Part shown: piece by piece, positions 20,909 through 32,500 of the stretch | How the letters are laid out: each line of letters begins with the position of its first letter | How positions within the stretch are numbered: position 1 is the stretch's first letter | Source of the DNA: Flectonema sp. DT1601 | Taxonomy: Eukaryota; Euglenozoa; Diplonemea; Diplonemida; Diplonemidae | Assembly: GCA_964019425.1 (NCBI GenBank) | Contig: OZ025781.1 | Coordinates: forward strand, 1,742,501 to 1,806,500 | Direction: 5' to 3' | DNA length: 64,000 nt | Notes under the pieces: generated by a model | The model's input: only the letters and a program-made list of their open reading frames with translations | The model's database searches: none | What the model was told of the DNA's origin: nothing | Program-made: the position numbers and the translations under genes

Positions 20909-21539
20909 TCGGGAAGCTCGGTGTTAGTTAGATTATTATTTTAACTCCAAAGTAATTAATTATCGTTTTTATTATTTATTATGACCCCAGACTTCTGTTT
21001 AAATGTTCTCTTTTTTTAATGAAAGCTTTTGCAGTATATAGACACCGCAATTTCGGTAATGTGACAAGTTCTTTTTTTATTTTATTTTTAATATTATGCT
21101 TAGCCCTTTTTTTTTTGTGAATGTAATTTGACTGTGAGCTCTTTTAAGACGAAGTTGATTCCTTGTGACTTTAAAGTTTGTAAGTAATTCAACAAAAAAA
21201 AACTCAAATGTTAGATTTGTGGAGCTGAACTATTTTCATAGCTCAACCATCGAGTTTTGAAAGTCTTTTATTCACAGTACTTGTAAACTCACATGTGTGT
21301 GTTAATTGCACAGATTTGCCCTGCGTTTACCGCTGTGGTTTCTTCTTCTGAGATGCCATGTAAGCAGCAGAAGTAATTTTCAGCCTTTTCAATTTATAAA
21401 TTTACACAAGCAGCATTTCCTATCTCAGACTGTTGTCTAACAAGCATTTACAAGCATTACGCTGTGCATTATTTATTAATTAACGAGATAACACGTACTA
21501 GTTGAACATAATAATACTTTCTCAGATGGATATGAAAAA
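20909..21539 (+). other. Intergenic region, no gene seen
   Basis: About 0.63 kb of AT-rich spacer with several T runs. It ends in ACTTTCTCAG (AG at 21,524-21,525), the likely trans-splice acceptor for the next gene. Confidence 0.5.
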
Positions 21540-24500
21540 ATGGAATGCGATGCTCGTCAGGCAGTCGACTGCGTGCTGTCAGAAGACCAAGTTGCAGTAC
21601 TGCAGGATGTGTTTTCAGACAACGAAGACGGATTAGAAGAGAAAGAGTTTACAAATATAATGTTAGAGATGTTCCCTGGCGGCTATTCAAAAACAGACTT
21701 TCAAATTTTATTCATGAGAATAGACACCCAAAGTATCGGAAGAATCCATTGGCATGACGTGGAATCGTTTTTGTTATTCAACAGGGCACGACAGAGTGAC
21801 ACGCACCTCAACAGGGAAAGTGCGAATGAAATGACGGAGTACAGCGCCAGGAATACAAAATGGGAAACCCACCAACAAACCATTTCTCAAATAGTTTGCC
21901 ATCCAAGGCTTCCAAAATATTACACAGCAGGGGAAGACGGGGTAGTAAAAATGTGGAATGGAACAACGCTCAGCTTAGAAGCGACAGTTCACAGCGGAAA
22001 TGCAAACACCTGGATCACTTCAATGCTTGTTGTTCCGACAACACCAGAATTACTTATTGTATCAACTATCGATCGCTGTATTTCTCTCTACGATGCAACA
22101 ACAGGTGATATGGTTCGTGTCTATCGCGGTCGAAAACAAAAAGGAAAGAAAATATGGAAGCGCGAGGTTTTGTACCGAGACCCACCTCCCAAGTCCCAAT
22201 TGACATCTGCTGGATTTGAGAACCTTCAAAGTACTCATCAATATTCCTCAACTCTTATGTCTCATTTGAGATCAAAGCAACTGATAGATGTCATAGCACT
22301 GGAACACCTTAATAAAGTACCGACTGCTTTGGGTATGATTCTTTCTGTTTTAATGATTCTCGCGAGGTGCGGGTAGTTAATAAATAATTTACCTTTGAAT
22401 TCAAACAATCAGCTGTTTACGGAGAATGTGAAGGACTACTCGTGGGATCAGATGACGGGCAGCTGTTGTTGTACGACGTACTGAGAGAGACGTCGAGTGA
22501 GTTCAGCGTTCCGTGTTTGAGCCACTCGGAGGTAGACGGGGATCGCATTGCCGGTTGGCAAACAGGTCACAACTCAGCTATTACTTCAATGAAAACTGCT
22601 TCAACAATTGAAAGTATTCTAACTGGTGGGATGGATGGAACAATCAGAGTCATGTCTGTTGAAAGAGGATGTCTGTTGCGAGTACTGGGCGGATCAACAA
22701 ACGAGTTAGCTACGCATGAAGTTGGTCATCGAAAGTCAGTTTATAACATCACTTGGTCTGCGGACCATCGAATTATCGCCTCTTGTGGTGCCGAGCGCGA
22801 TGTGTTGCTGTGGAATCCTTTCATTACCAAACCGTTAACCCGCTTGGCAGGTTCTCGCTCTCCCCTCGTAGACATCGTTTTCAACGATGCTGAGTCGCAG
22901 CTTTTGAGTCTCTCTGCTGACAGCACTGTCCGTATTTGGGACATCAGAATGTGGCAATGTCTTCACATCTTTCGCAATAAGGAAGTTGATCGCCTCGGAG
23001 CACTTGCATTCGATTCAAAGAGGGGTCGCATCCTAACGGGGTCAACACGTCTCCATACTAAGGCGCTGACTAAGAGAGCTGATAATTTTTCGGAAGGGTA
23101 TTTTGGGCATAGACAAGGAACCAATGCGGGATTGGTATACTCCCAGCAGTTTGGAATTGTTATTTCTGCAGACGAGCGTCGAGTGATTGTCTGGAATGCA
23201 GCAACAGCAACAATAGTGACAGAATGGCAGATCCCTGAGGGAGTGACTTCCTTATCATTTGATGTCTCAGAAAGAAGACTTATTACTGGAACAACAAGCG
23301 GCGATCTTCTTGTTTGGAATTACGCAAATGCCACTCTCATCAAAATGTATCGCGGAGGAGTGCGGAAGGCAACGAATGGTAATCAAAAACCCAAAGTTAA
23401 TGAGGCTCAGCCAATCATCGTTGCAGCAGTTGATAAACCTCATCGCGTTGATGTTGTTGTTTCAATTCAAGATCAGAAACGTATTCTGCTACACGAAGAT
23501 AACGCGTCGCATTCCCAAATACAAAATTCCAGATCTGTTGACGTCCGAGAGTATCTCGGTGCCTACAGTATATTCTTTGTTCCACCTTGTACGCTTCTTA
23601 TTGGTACTGGTGTATCTTTGGGGGTACTGTTTATGAGTCAAGTTTGCAAACCTATTTTACTTCCAATGTTATCCATTCGAATAAAAGAGAACGAGGCAGG
23701 CAGGTGGACTACTTCAAATGCGGAGAGTGTTGGTTCCAAAAAGCTGACTTTTTCGTACAAACACATGAAATCTGACAACGATGCTAAAGGAGGAAATGTT
23801 GATTCAGATGTTCAATCGAAGACTTACTTTCAAGAGCAAGAACGGATAGGAGATGGAACCACAGCAATGCTCAAACAGGATGTAGATGCCGCCACCACTG
23901 CTGCGAGCAACAGTGAGCGACAGTCGCAAGCAGCTGATGTTCACAAGAGACTCGAATTTTCACAATCAACCACAGACAAGAAAGCAATACTTTGGTATGG
24001 CATCTTATTGGGACCGTTGCATGCAGGCCTCCCTAGTTCAATGCAAAAAGTGAATGCGAACTTTCAAAAAGAATGGCTGACTGTCGACACTTACATAGAA
24101 AGCATAACCGTAATAACTAGACTACAACATACAGCAGTGACGTGTAGGGGTGATGGGACGATAAGTTTTTGGTCTTATCCAAGTGCTCAAATGACTGAAG
24201 AAGAGTTCGGGGAGTTATTAAGATTTCAAGCATCTTACAAACGTGGCAATGCTGTGCATGTCCTATGTCTCGACCAGTCTGAAGACACACTTTTCACTGG
24301 TGATGTCTGTGGCTACTTCAGTAGCTATTCTCTTAATAATCTTGTGTATCAGACTGACTTACTGCAATCACCCGAGTTGGTTGAAAAGTCTGTCGGGTTT
24401 CGGGTATTTGATGTCGGCATCACAGCAATAGTGCACCTCCCGAAAACGAAAACGCTCCTCGTTGGATCAGCCAAATGTGAAATAACTTTACTAAAGGGTA

Positions 24501-26353
24501 ACGAAATTCATAAAAACACGGCAGTCATCTGGCTCTACGGGACCCCGAACCCGATGATGAAAAACATTACAACAAATACGGAGCCAACTCACCGATTGCC
24601 AGTTGACTCTGCCACTGCTACATATTGTCTGGACCTTTATAGAAAGCAAAGTATCGTAACAGCTGTTGGGGGAGGTGTCGATTCCGTTGCTGGAATCAAG
24701 CAACTCTTCAGCGGTGGCAGTTGTTCTTCCTCAGAGTACAACTATCACTATAATGACACCAATTACGATACCGACAACTGCTTTCATTGGTCCAAAACAG
24801 CGACCTACTACCTCTTTGAAGACGTCAACAGCTTGCACTTTGATAAGTTGATTAAGGAAATGCTAACCTCTGAAGAACCGATGCTTGTTCAAAACGAAGG
24901 AGAAAAGTTATTCTTGTCAGATGTGAACTTGATTGACAACGCCGATACAGCTGCTGATGAAGCGCCGTCGATGAAGCTGCCGCTAGCCCGCCTTGGGAGT
25001 ACTGCTACTGTGAATACCCCCAGAGAACACCATCTGGAGAAGCAGCCAACAAGCTTTCGTTATATTCCAACTAGACCTCTGACACACCTGTCAAGTAGTG
25101 ATACGAGAAAAGGGGTAGACTTTAATACGAGGAGGCCGATGGCCTGTCGCCAGAAGTCCGATTGCAAAATGGTGCGCAATAACAATTCACTAAACATGTC
25201 AATCAACAAAGCGGCTTACCAGGGTTCTGTTTTAACTGGTTTGGTAGAAAGTCTCCCAACTTGTGTGACACAACCACCTCAAGAGATTATAGACCTTCAG
25301 AGAAAGCTTCTCGGCTTCGACGACAAGGACGGTGACTTATCTAAGAAGACTAGACAGCAGGTAGAAAGCTGCCCCAATGCTAAAGAAGCAACAGCAATGT
25401 CAGCAGTAAGGTACTCATATCCGCTGCAGTTGCAGCAACCACCGCAAATTAAGAGATATGCTGTTCGTAGAGGAGGGAGGTATTCGAATAAGGAAGATTA
25501 CGATTTTCAATCCAACAACGACACAGAGAATACTCGAATGACATTTAGGAAACGGATCTACAAAAAGCCTTCAATCGCACTCACAACAATTAACGGACCA
25601 AATTGGGAATTCAGTGATCTGGTCTCTGATGCCATCGAAGAAGATTACTCCTCGGGCTCTGACGATCCCGAAGTACATTATTGGCAATGTGATGATAGTG
25701 TCTCTGCTGTTCGAAGACCCCAGGCTCCAAAACTTGCTTTAGACAAACAATCATATTCCCGGACTCATGGTCTTATCCGACTCACACAATCACCAACACC
25801 AGATGCTAATGAAATCGATGTGCCAACTGTTGAAGAGTCAACTGAACTGAGTGACGGTGATGAAACGTTGTTCACTTCAATTCGTAAAGAAACTTCATTA
25901 CTATTATCTGAGGTGGGAAATACCTCTGCAATTGGACTCAGCACTCATGTGAGCAATCGATCAACTTCGAGTGAGGAAGGCAGTGACGATGAAAAAAAGA
26001 TTTCGAAGACCCTTCCCCGTCAGGACAACAAACCACAAGACGGTTTCGCTGCCGCTGCTCAAGAGCGGCTTTGGTTCAAACGCGCCCAGCAAGAGTGTCC
26101 CCCAACAAAGCGGCGCAACCGTAAGTACGACGTTGGCACCATTCCAATTAGAGCTTTAATGAATTTACAAATTCTGAAACCTGCACATGTTCAGGACCCG
26201 AGAAGGTATCATCACTTCAAAAAACATGAAATCAGAGCAGCTGAATCCAGAGACGGGGAGCAGATGTACCGCGTGCAGCTCCCAACTTGGGCTTTTGGGA
26301 AGGCGCAGATGATCCGATCACACCAATACCAATCATCATCATCACCATCATGA
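21540..26353 (+). CDS. EF-hand plus WD40-repeat protein, WDR49/WDR64-like (spliced)
   Basis: Exons 21,540-22,332 and 22,413-26,353, 1,577 residues. Residues about 10-85 look like a degenerate EF-hand pair (FSDNEDGLEEKEF, IDTQSIGRIHWHD). Many WD40 repeats follow from about 105 to 620, with VKMWNG, VRIWDIR, VIVWNA and LLVWNY strand ends, then a long charged, low-complexity tail. The order EF-hand then WD40 is that of WDR49/WDR64-type proteins, which I associate with cilia; a flagellar role is an inference. The 80-nt intron is needed to read through a WD repeat: KVPTAL joins AVYGECEGLLVGSDDG. Two ATGs at 21,526 and 21,532 lie in another frame between the acceptor and this start, so the true 5' end needs transcript data. 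Confidence 0.85.
22333..22412 (+). other. Cis-spliced intron, 80 nt, phase 1
   Basis: Begins GTATGATT and ends TTCAAACAATCAG. Splicing forms a new Ala codon (G plus CT) inside a WD40 repeat. Without it the frame ends at the TAG near 22,374 and the downstream frame has no ATG. The A-rich 3' end resembles those of the two other introns in the window. Confidence 0.85.
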
Positions 26354-26540
26354 AGTGATTCATGGTGAGGGTTTGACTTCTCGTTGGTAGTGATCATCAA
26401 ACATTCTTACACTGAGTTGTTCCTCAGCATTCTATATTCGTCTTTTGTTTCTAATTCCAATTACATTTACCCAACCTCGAAATACTTACATTGTTTCTTA
26501 GTATCGCACTCTTAGTTCTTCAACAGTTGTTTTTCACAAT

Positions 26541-27727
26541 ATGACGAAATCTAAAATGTATCGCAAGAAGGAAAAGAAAGAAGTAGAAGCCGACCCCGTG
26601 ATTAGGGCTCTAAAAGCCAGCCAACGGGGTGATGTAATCCGCGTGAAGGCTCACCTTTTAAATGAAGAAAATCAAAATAAAATTAAAGACTACGTAGAGA
26701 AGCAAGATGAGATATCAGTTTTTGAAGTTCAAGGTAGCATAGGGATGGCAGGTTTGAGAAGGTACTCTCCGATACTGTGTAACCACTTGGACACTTTGAG
26801 GAGATTGAGTTTGCCAGCAAACAATTTAACAGTCCCGTGTGTGTTGGATCTGGTGTGTGCCTTAAAACTTCCAGAAAATAAAACCTTGGAGCTGTTGGAC
26901 TTATCAAGTAACCCAATCCAGTCTGAAGGATTTAAAGTTCTGATGTCGAATGTTCTCATGAATACAACTTTAAAAGCGTTACTGCTATCGAAATGTAGTA
27001 TCGGCGATCAGGGTGTTGTCGCTTCGCGTCAGTACTTTATTGGGAAACGCCGTACCGCAAACAACGATTTTTACATCAACTTGTCTCAAAACCAGATTGG
27101 ACCTACTGGTTACATGGTCATAATGAAATCACTCCCGTCTTGGATGTCTATCACATTGACGAGACAGAAGCCTCCAGTCGTAATGTCGTCCCCATTACAC
27201 ACGCCAGTAAAGGGAATCGAAGACGTAGTTAATTTGCCGTCAATAGAAACACAGCCAAAGGAAGTAACAGAATCTGAAGTTGATAGCGAGTCCGAGTCCG
27301 AGTCCGAGGAAGAAGTTGAGGAAGATAATGAAGAGGAAGACATTGAAGAAGTAAATATTGAAGAGGAGGGAGAGGAGGAATTGGAAGAACGGAATTCACA
27401 ATCTGGTGAGTCGGGTGATGTCGATGCGGCTTCCTGTGAACCCGATTCTGAAACAGACGATTCTCGACCATCAGATATCATTCATCAAACGAAGCGTCCC
27501 AAACTCGTGTCTACTGCTGAGACCTCTGCCCCCATCAAACCTCGCGGTATACCTGTCCGCCCTCGATGTAGTTTAGCGATAGTGTCTTTGGTATGTTTGT
27601 TTGTTTACTAAAGAACATAAAGCAAGTTTTGGAACAAAATAAATAACTGAAACAGAAAAACGGAGGAGAGCGTGTTGCGGTGTACCGCCCTACGATGTAT
27701 CACAGGAGGCTTTACGTACCGAAGTAA
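26541..27727 (+). CDS. Leucine-rich-repeat protein with acidic tail (spliced)
   Basis: Exon 26,541-27,590 codes for 350 residues and a predicted last exon 27,656-27,727 adds 23, about 373 in all. Residues about 65-195 contain ribonuclease-inhibitor-type LRRs (LRRLSLPANNLT, LELLDLSSNPIQSEG, LKALLLSKCSIGDQG, INLSQNQIGPTG), a protein-binding fold. Residues about 225-290 are almost all Glu, Asp and Ser, followed by a basic Pro-rich tail. The N-terminus is Lys-rich. Unspliced, the protein would end in VCLFVY from T-rich DNA. The spliced C-terminus (VYRPTMYHRRLYVPK) looks more like protein. The partner and pathway are unknown. ATG is 14 nt after a possible acceptor (CTTCAACAG). Confidence 0.75.
27591..27655 (+). 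other. Probable cis-spliced intron, 65 nt, phase 0
   Basis: Begins GTATGTTTG and ends AATAACTGAAACAG. It has the same length and phase as the cold-shock gene intron, and a similar A-rich 3' end with a CTGAAAC stretch. Removing it extends the LRR protein by 23 codons to a TAA at 27,725-27,727. Less certain than the other two because no known domain crosses the junction. Confidence 0.65.
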
Positions 27728-27962
27728 GTTGCTGGGTGCGACTTTCGGTTCTACGCTTCAACTGCCTAAAAATCGAGTTCGAATTAATAAAATTATGAAC
27801 TTGTTGGTAGTTGACCGTTCCATGTGTGAATGATTTCATTAAATTACTTTTCAGGAACCCCAACACGAATATTAGATACACTTCACAATAAGAGCAGAGG
27901 AGTGTTTTGTTTTCCTGTTTGGAACTTTCAGTCCATTTCCTAAACTCAGAATAAGGAATAAG

Positions 27963-29255
27963 ATGCCGCAAAAGCTATGGGAAGGCAAATGGTCCCCCCT
28001 CCGACTCGACACCGTGTCGTTAGTCGTCAGCGAAGTTCGTTCGTTTGTCGAAATATTTACCGCCCTGAAGGCAGAGATGGATAGCAATCTAGTATCTCAT
28101 GAAGGGTTAGGGCCAATGGAACGGAGAAAGTATCAAATGTTAAGAAGTGCACAATTGCGATTAGATATTTTAACACATTTCTACGATACTCATAAGAAAG
28201 ATAAAAGATCAGAAAGAATAAAGATTGCTGTTCGAACACTAAGAGGACTTCTAACTGAACAAGGTGTCGAAGAAGATCAATTCGTTCCAGAGGTCAGTCA
28301 CGGACCCATGTCAATGAGAGATCCCAGCCGGTCACCTTCAGGATCTCCTGGTAAGAGTAAAAACCTTCCTTCAGCTATCAGTCCTTCGGCAAGATCAGGA
28401 GATTCTCCTCAATCAGAACGAAAAGATGAGCCCACCGCCCTGCAACTGCTGCAGCAAAAGAATAAAGAAGACGGTTTGCGTTCACGGCTGAAATTCAGCA
28501 CTGAAAGAGAAACAGAATTGACGGGTAAGATAAGTACTTTAGAACAGGAGAATTTGAAATTGGAAAGAGCGATGCTCGAGATGTCTGAAGGACGTGAGCG
28601 AATGAAGAGTATTGTTGAAGAACAAGTGTACACGGTTTCTTTAATGACAAAAGTGACAGGGCTGCTTCATTTTGAATTGAAACGCACACTGTTCAAAACA
28701 GTTTCGCAAGGAATTATCTTCTGGTGTTTATCAACATGTTTTATAGTACACACAATTGTAACTGCTGGTGTTCATTTAATGAATTCCTATTTGTTTCTAC
28801 GAGGTCACTTTGATGATTCCCTTGGTGTTTGGAGCATGTTGTTTATTGATTGTGTAGCTGTCTCAATAATATTGGGTTTATCACATGAGTGGGTTTCGTT
28901 TGCTGATCACGATATCAATCACGGATCAATTCATTGGTTTATTGAGTCTGTTGTTATGCGTCGTGACGATGCCGTGGAGGCCGCTCGAAAATATGCATCT
29001 CGCTACACAGAACATATTGTAAAAGCGTCTCAAATCGATTTGTCAGCATATCAGCGAACTCAAAACCAGCGAAATGAAGCGGCTGCTGCTGCAGCAGCAG
29101 CTGCAGTAATCAATCCAAATTCTACGACGGGATCGCTTTCGGTTCCTCCTTCTCCACCAATTCGGGGAAAGACTGGTTCCCTTCCCAGAGCTTCTTCTTT
29201 CTCGTCACAGAGAAGAGCGTCCAACAGTATGCACAGTACGCTCCCACCACAATAA
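27963..29255 (+). CDS. Two-TM coiled-coil protein, family not recognised
   Basis: A 430-residue protein I cannot assign. It has a helical N-terminal part (to about 105), a Ser/Pro-rich linker (about 110-155), a coiled coil (about 160-220, with ELTGKISTLEQENLKLERAM), then two hydrophobic segments near 240-265 and 285-305 separated by a short loop. The order suggests a hairpin anchored in a membrane with a long cytoplasmic N-terminus. After that come a short helix region, an Ala run (about 370-378) and a Ser/Pro/Arg-rich tail. The ATG at 27,963 is two bases after AATAAG; no strong pyrimidine tract is obvious just upstream. No signal peptide. Confidence 0.75.
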   Translation: MPQKLWEGKWSPLRLDTVSLVVSEVRSFVEIFTALKAEMDSNLVSHEGLGPMERRKYQMLRSAQLRLDILTHFYDTHKKDKRSERIKIAVRTLRGLLTEQGVEEDQFVPEVSHGPMSMRDPSRSPSGSPGKSKNLPSAISPSARSGDSPQSERKDEPTALQLLQQKNKEDGLRSRLKFSTERETELTGKISTLEQENLKLERAMLEMSEGRERMKSIVEEQVYTVSLMTKVTGLLHFELKRTLFKTVSQGIIFWCLSTCFIVHTIVTAGVHLMNSYLFLRGHFDDSLGVWSMLFIDCVAVSIILGLSHEWVSFADHDINHGSIHWFIESVVMRRDDAVEAARKYASRYTEHIVKASQIDLSAYQRTQNQRNEAAAAAAAAAVINPNSTTGSLSVPPSPPIRGKTGSLPRASSFSSQRRASNSMHSTLPPQ

Positions 29256-29533
29256 GGTAACGTCTGCAACCATTCTTTATCTCATTTAGTGAGTACTTTA
29301 TTAGATTATTCCTCAGTTATGTTCAGTTCGTTGCTTTGTAGATTTGGAAGAGCAGTCTGAAGGAGGAGGAAATATTATTTTGAAGTTACTTCATCATAAC
29401 AGACAGTGTAAACATGGCAATGGAGAATAGCTTTGAGTGGTACTGGAGACAGATGGTATACTTGTTGTAAGAAATCTAGTCTTAAAGGTAATTCACTGCG
29501 TCGTTATTTAAATATGATTTACTAGTGTCACCA

Positions 29534-32500
29534 ATGAATAAAAATGGAAACGGAAGATGGAATTGGATGACCATGTGGTATAGTACAAAGGCACAAGACT
29601 ACATTAAGATACTGCATGACGTAAGAGAGCAACCGATGATTAAGTTACTGATTCAGTCGAGAGAGGTTGAAAGTGGGCTGACTACATCCCAATCAGCTAC
29701 TGTTACGAGTAGCTTAGTGTTAGCAGCGAGAGAATGCGCCATGCTGCAGCCAGCTAACAAGCGATGGAACAACTGGATACCAGCTGTGTGGAGAAATAAA
29801 CGCAGCAACCAACAAAACAAGGAATGCGAATCTAAGAAAGTAAGTTATGTTCGCCTCTTGGAAAGCGATAATTTCAAAATGCTAGCAATCTTACAACAGA
29901 TTGCTATCAACGATACGACGTACGCTGTTAAAGAATGGCATCAGTGGATTCCTGTTCCCTGGCATTACCATCTTCCAACTGCATCAACTGATTGTATTAA
30001 TTATTTATTTCTTCTGCAAACTTGTAAAGGTGACCTTAAATATCTGATGTGGTTGAGGGAAGTCACAACAGATGCCTTTCGAGAAGCGCATGAAGCGGCC
30101 ATAGCAGCATCATTTGTGTGCGTTGTTTCGATTAGTGAGGTTTTACGGAAGCACGAAAGTGGCGTAAGGAGCAAGCCATGGAAGTGGATTACATCGATTT
30201 GGAGTGGCACATCAAAGAAATGTCTCGCAACCGGACCACGCACTAGGAGATATCTGCATATGATGGAACATGATCGGTGTAGAAATCCAGCAATCGCTAA
30301 GTTGATCGAACTGTCTGACGAGTTGCAAAGTGCCACACAGACGGCAGCAGTTGTTGCTGTCGTTGGTTGCTTATCAGCAGCCTCTGATGTTTCAACTTTC
30401 AGTGACATCGCAACGGCTTCGGCATTGTGCATCGTTACAACAGTTGGATTTGCTGTAGACACAGCTTTCTGGATGTCGTACACCCCAAATGTTGATATGA
30501 ATGACAATTGGATGACTGGCGTTCTTAGCATTCCCTGTTACGAACATTTTACTTATGTAGAACGTTGTGGGTGCTTGAAACACGGAGTAGAATTAACCGA
30601 TACGAGAATAAATAACTTCCTTCAGGGGAATGTTGAGCCGTATCAGTACCCGGAAGATACCTCCACGGACATGGCGATGAGAGTTGCTGACGGAGCTGCA
30701 CTTATTGCTTCTGCTGTGGCACCACATTTCCAGCGCTGGAATACTGCTCTGCGCATAATTGGTCAGATTTCTCTGTTTAAGCAACTTGCTCCCTACATGC
30801 TTGGCTACATCGCACTTTCTTCAGATGTTGGAGAAGCTCTAGCAGACTTGGCATCACTAATGTCTGTGAGCCAGTCAGGGCCACAGAGCAACACCCAGCT
30901 TATCATCGGACTTTATTATTTACTAGTTTACCGACGTGGCGAACGCGGAAACCACCCGACATGTGCCTTGTCAGAACATTCTGAAAGCAGTCCCGGGGTT
31001 GTAAAAGAAAATGCTTCCGAAAGTGATCTGTTTCCAATTAGAAAGTATGCTTGTCTAGTAAAATTCGTGTACCAAGAAACTGCGGCAGATGTTCAGCGTC
31101 TCGCTGCTCAGCAAGGATTTACCCTTTTAGCGTATGAACCATTAGTCAACGCACGTCACCCGCCTTATTGCCTCTTTCAAGATGACACCTCGAAGGAAAT
31201 AATTATCGCAGTCAGGGGAACCAAACACCTTTCTGACATCCTTATCGACATCTGCGCCAAACCAGCCGTTCTGAAAACACCGAATAATAGTTATAAAGTC
31301 CACAGAGGAATGCTCCGCTCTGCTCTTTGGATTGCAGTGAAGATTTGGCATCCGCTGTTGGTTCTGGCGAGTAAGGGATACGAATTTAAAATAGTCGGCC
31401 ACTCGCTTGGTGCGGGGATAGGAGCACTTTTAGCAACGATATTGAGAGAGTTTGAAATCATTCCGAGACTTGAATGTGTTGGATTTGCGATGCCCAGTTG
31501 CTGTGAGCGATCTTTAGCAGAGAAAGCTGAGGCGTATTGTATTAGTGCTGTGAATGGAGATGATCTGGTACCTCGAGTAAGATCAACTTCCCTTCACAAC
31601 TTAATGACAGCAGTAGCTGATCCGGTTCTACAAGACAGAAGTGAAAAAGATCTCTCTGGAGATACTTCAGCTGTCTTGGGTCGTCTTGCAACTATTTGGG
31701 CACCTCGCGTAAGAAAGCAATCGGCAAAACCGAAAAAAAATGCACCCGCCTCAACTAAAGAAAATTTAAAAGACAACTACCTGAGATCCTTAGGGGGATC
31801 AACTGAGGATACTTTTGTTAATGTCGTAGTAGTTTTCGAGCGTCAGGATTATGGTCTTGAGGAGCTGTCTATCGAAGTGAGGCCGACGGCACCGCTGTCC
31901 ATAGTTCGGGCGCAGGCAGCCGCAGCAGCCAGCATGGCGGCTGCGTCCAATGCTAATATTTTCATTGACAACCACTTGATCACCGAGTCAGATGTAACAA
32001 GGCGAATTGATGAATTCTTTCCGCGGTACATGACGACACGGAATTGCAGTGTTTATATGACTCGAAAGATTGAGGAGTGTAGCGCGAGCGAGTTGCTAGT
32101 TCTGCAATTTGCAAATCCTGGTGAGAGTCCAGAGAGCATCGGACTGCTGCAACTTGACTTCAATGTGTCAACAGTGAAGGCAATTGTCGCCGCTTTAGCG
32201 GCGAAATCAGGGCGTATCAACCCGACTGCAATTGAGGTTTGGAGTGTTTCACCTGATGGTGTCCAAAATCGCATTCCCGTTGGTGTTTCTGGGGAAGGTT
32301 GGAATCAAACTCTCCGCTCTCTTAATCTTAAAAGCGGTGACATTCTACTTGGCAGAGATTCTTGGGGTGCTCGACTGCTAAACAAGCAAACAAGCGATGC
32401 GCCCCTCGGCAACATCTTATCAAACTGTGGCTCCAACACAAGTCTGAGGGACACCACCACTGACTCCACTGGAGAGTTGGCAGCGGGAGATGATTTGATT

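Noticed and set aside
27032-27042. GTACTTTATTG, an 11-nt match to the SL 3' end inside the LRR gene
   Set aside because: It is within conserved-looking coding sequence (QYFIG) and is short enough to be chance.
29411-29475. A short upstream exon of the lipase gene starting ATGGCAATGG
   Set aside because: No donor site in the right phase joins it to the acceptor at 29,524-29,525, so simple trans-splicing before the ATG at 29,534 is preferred.
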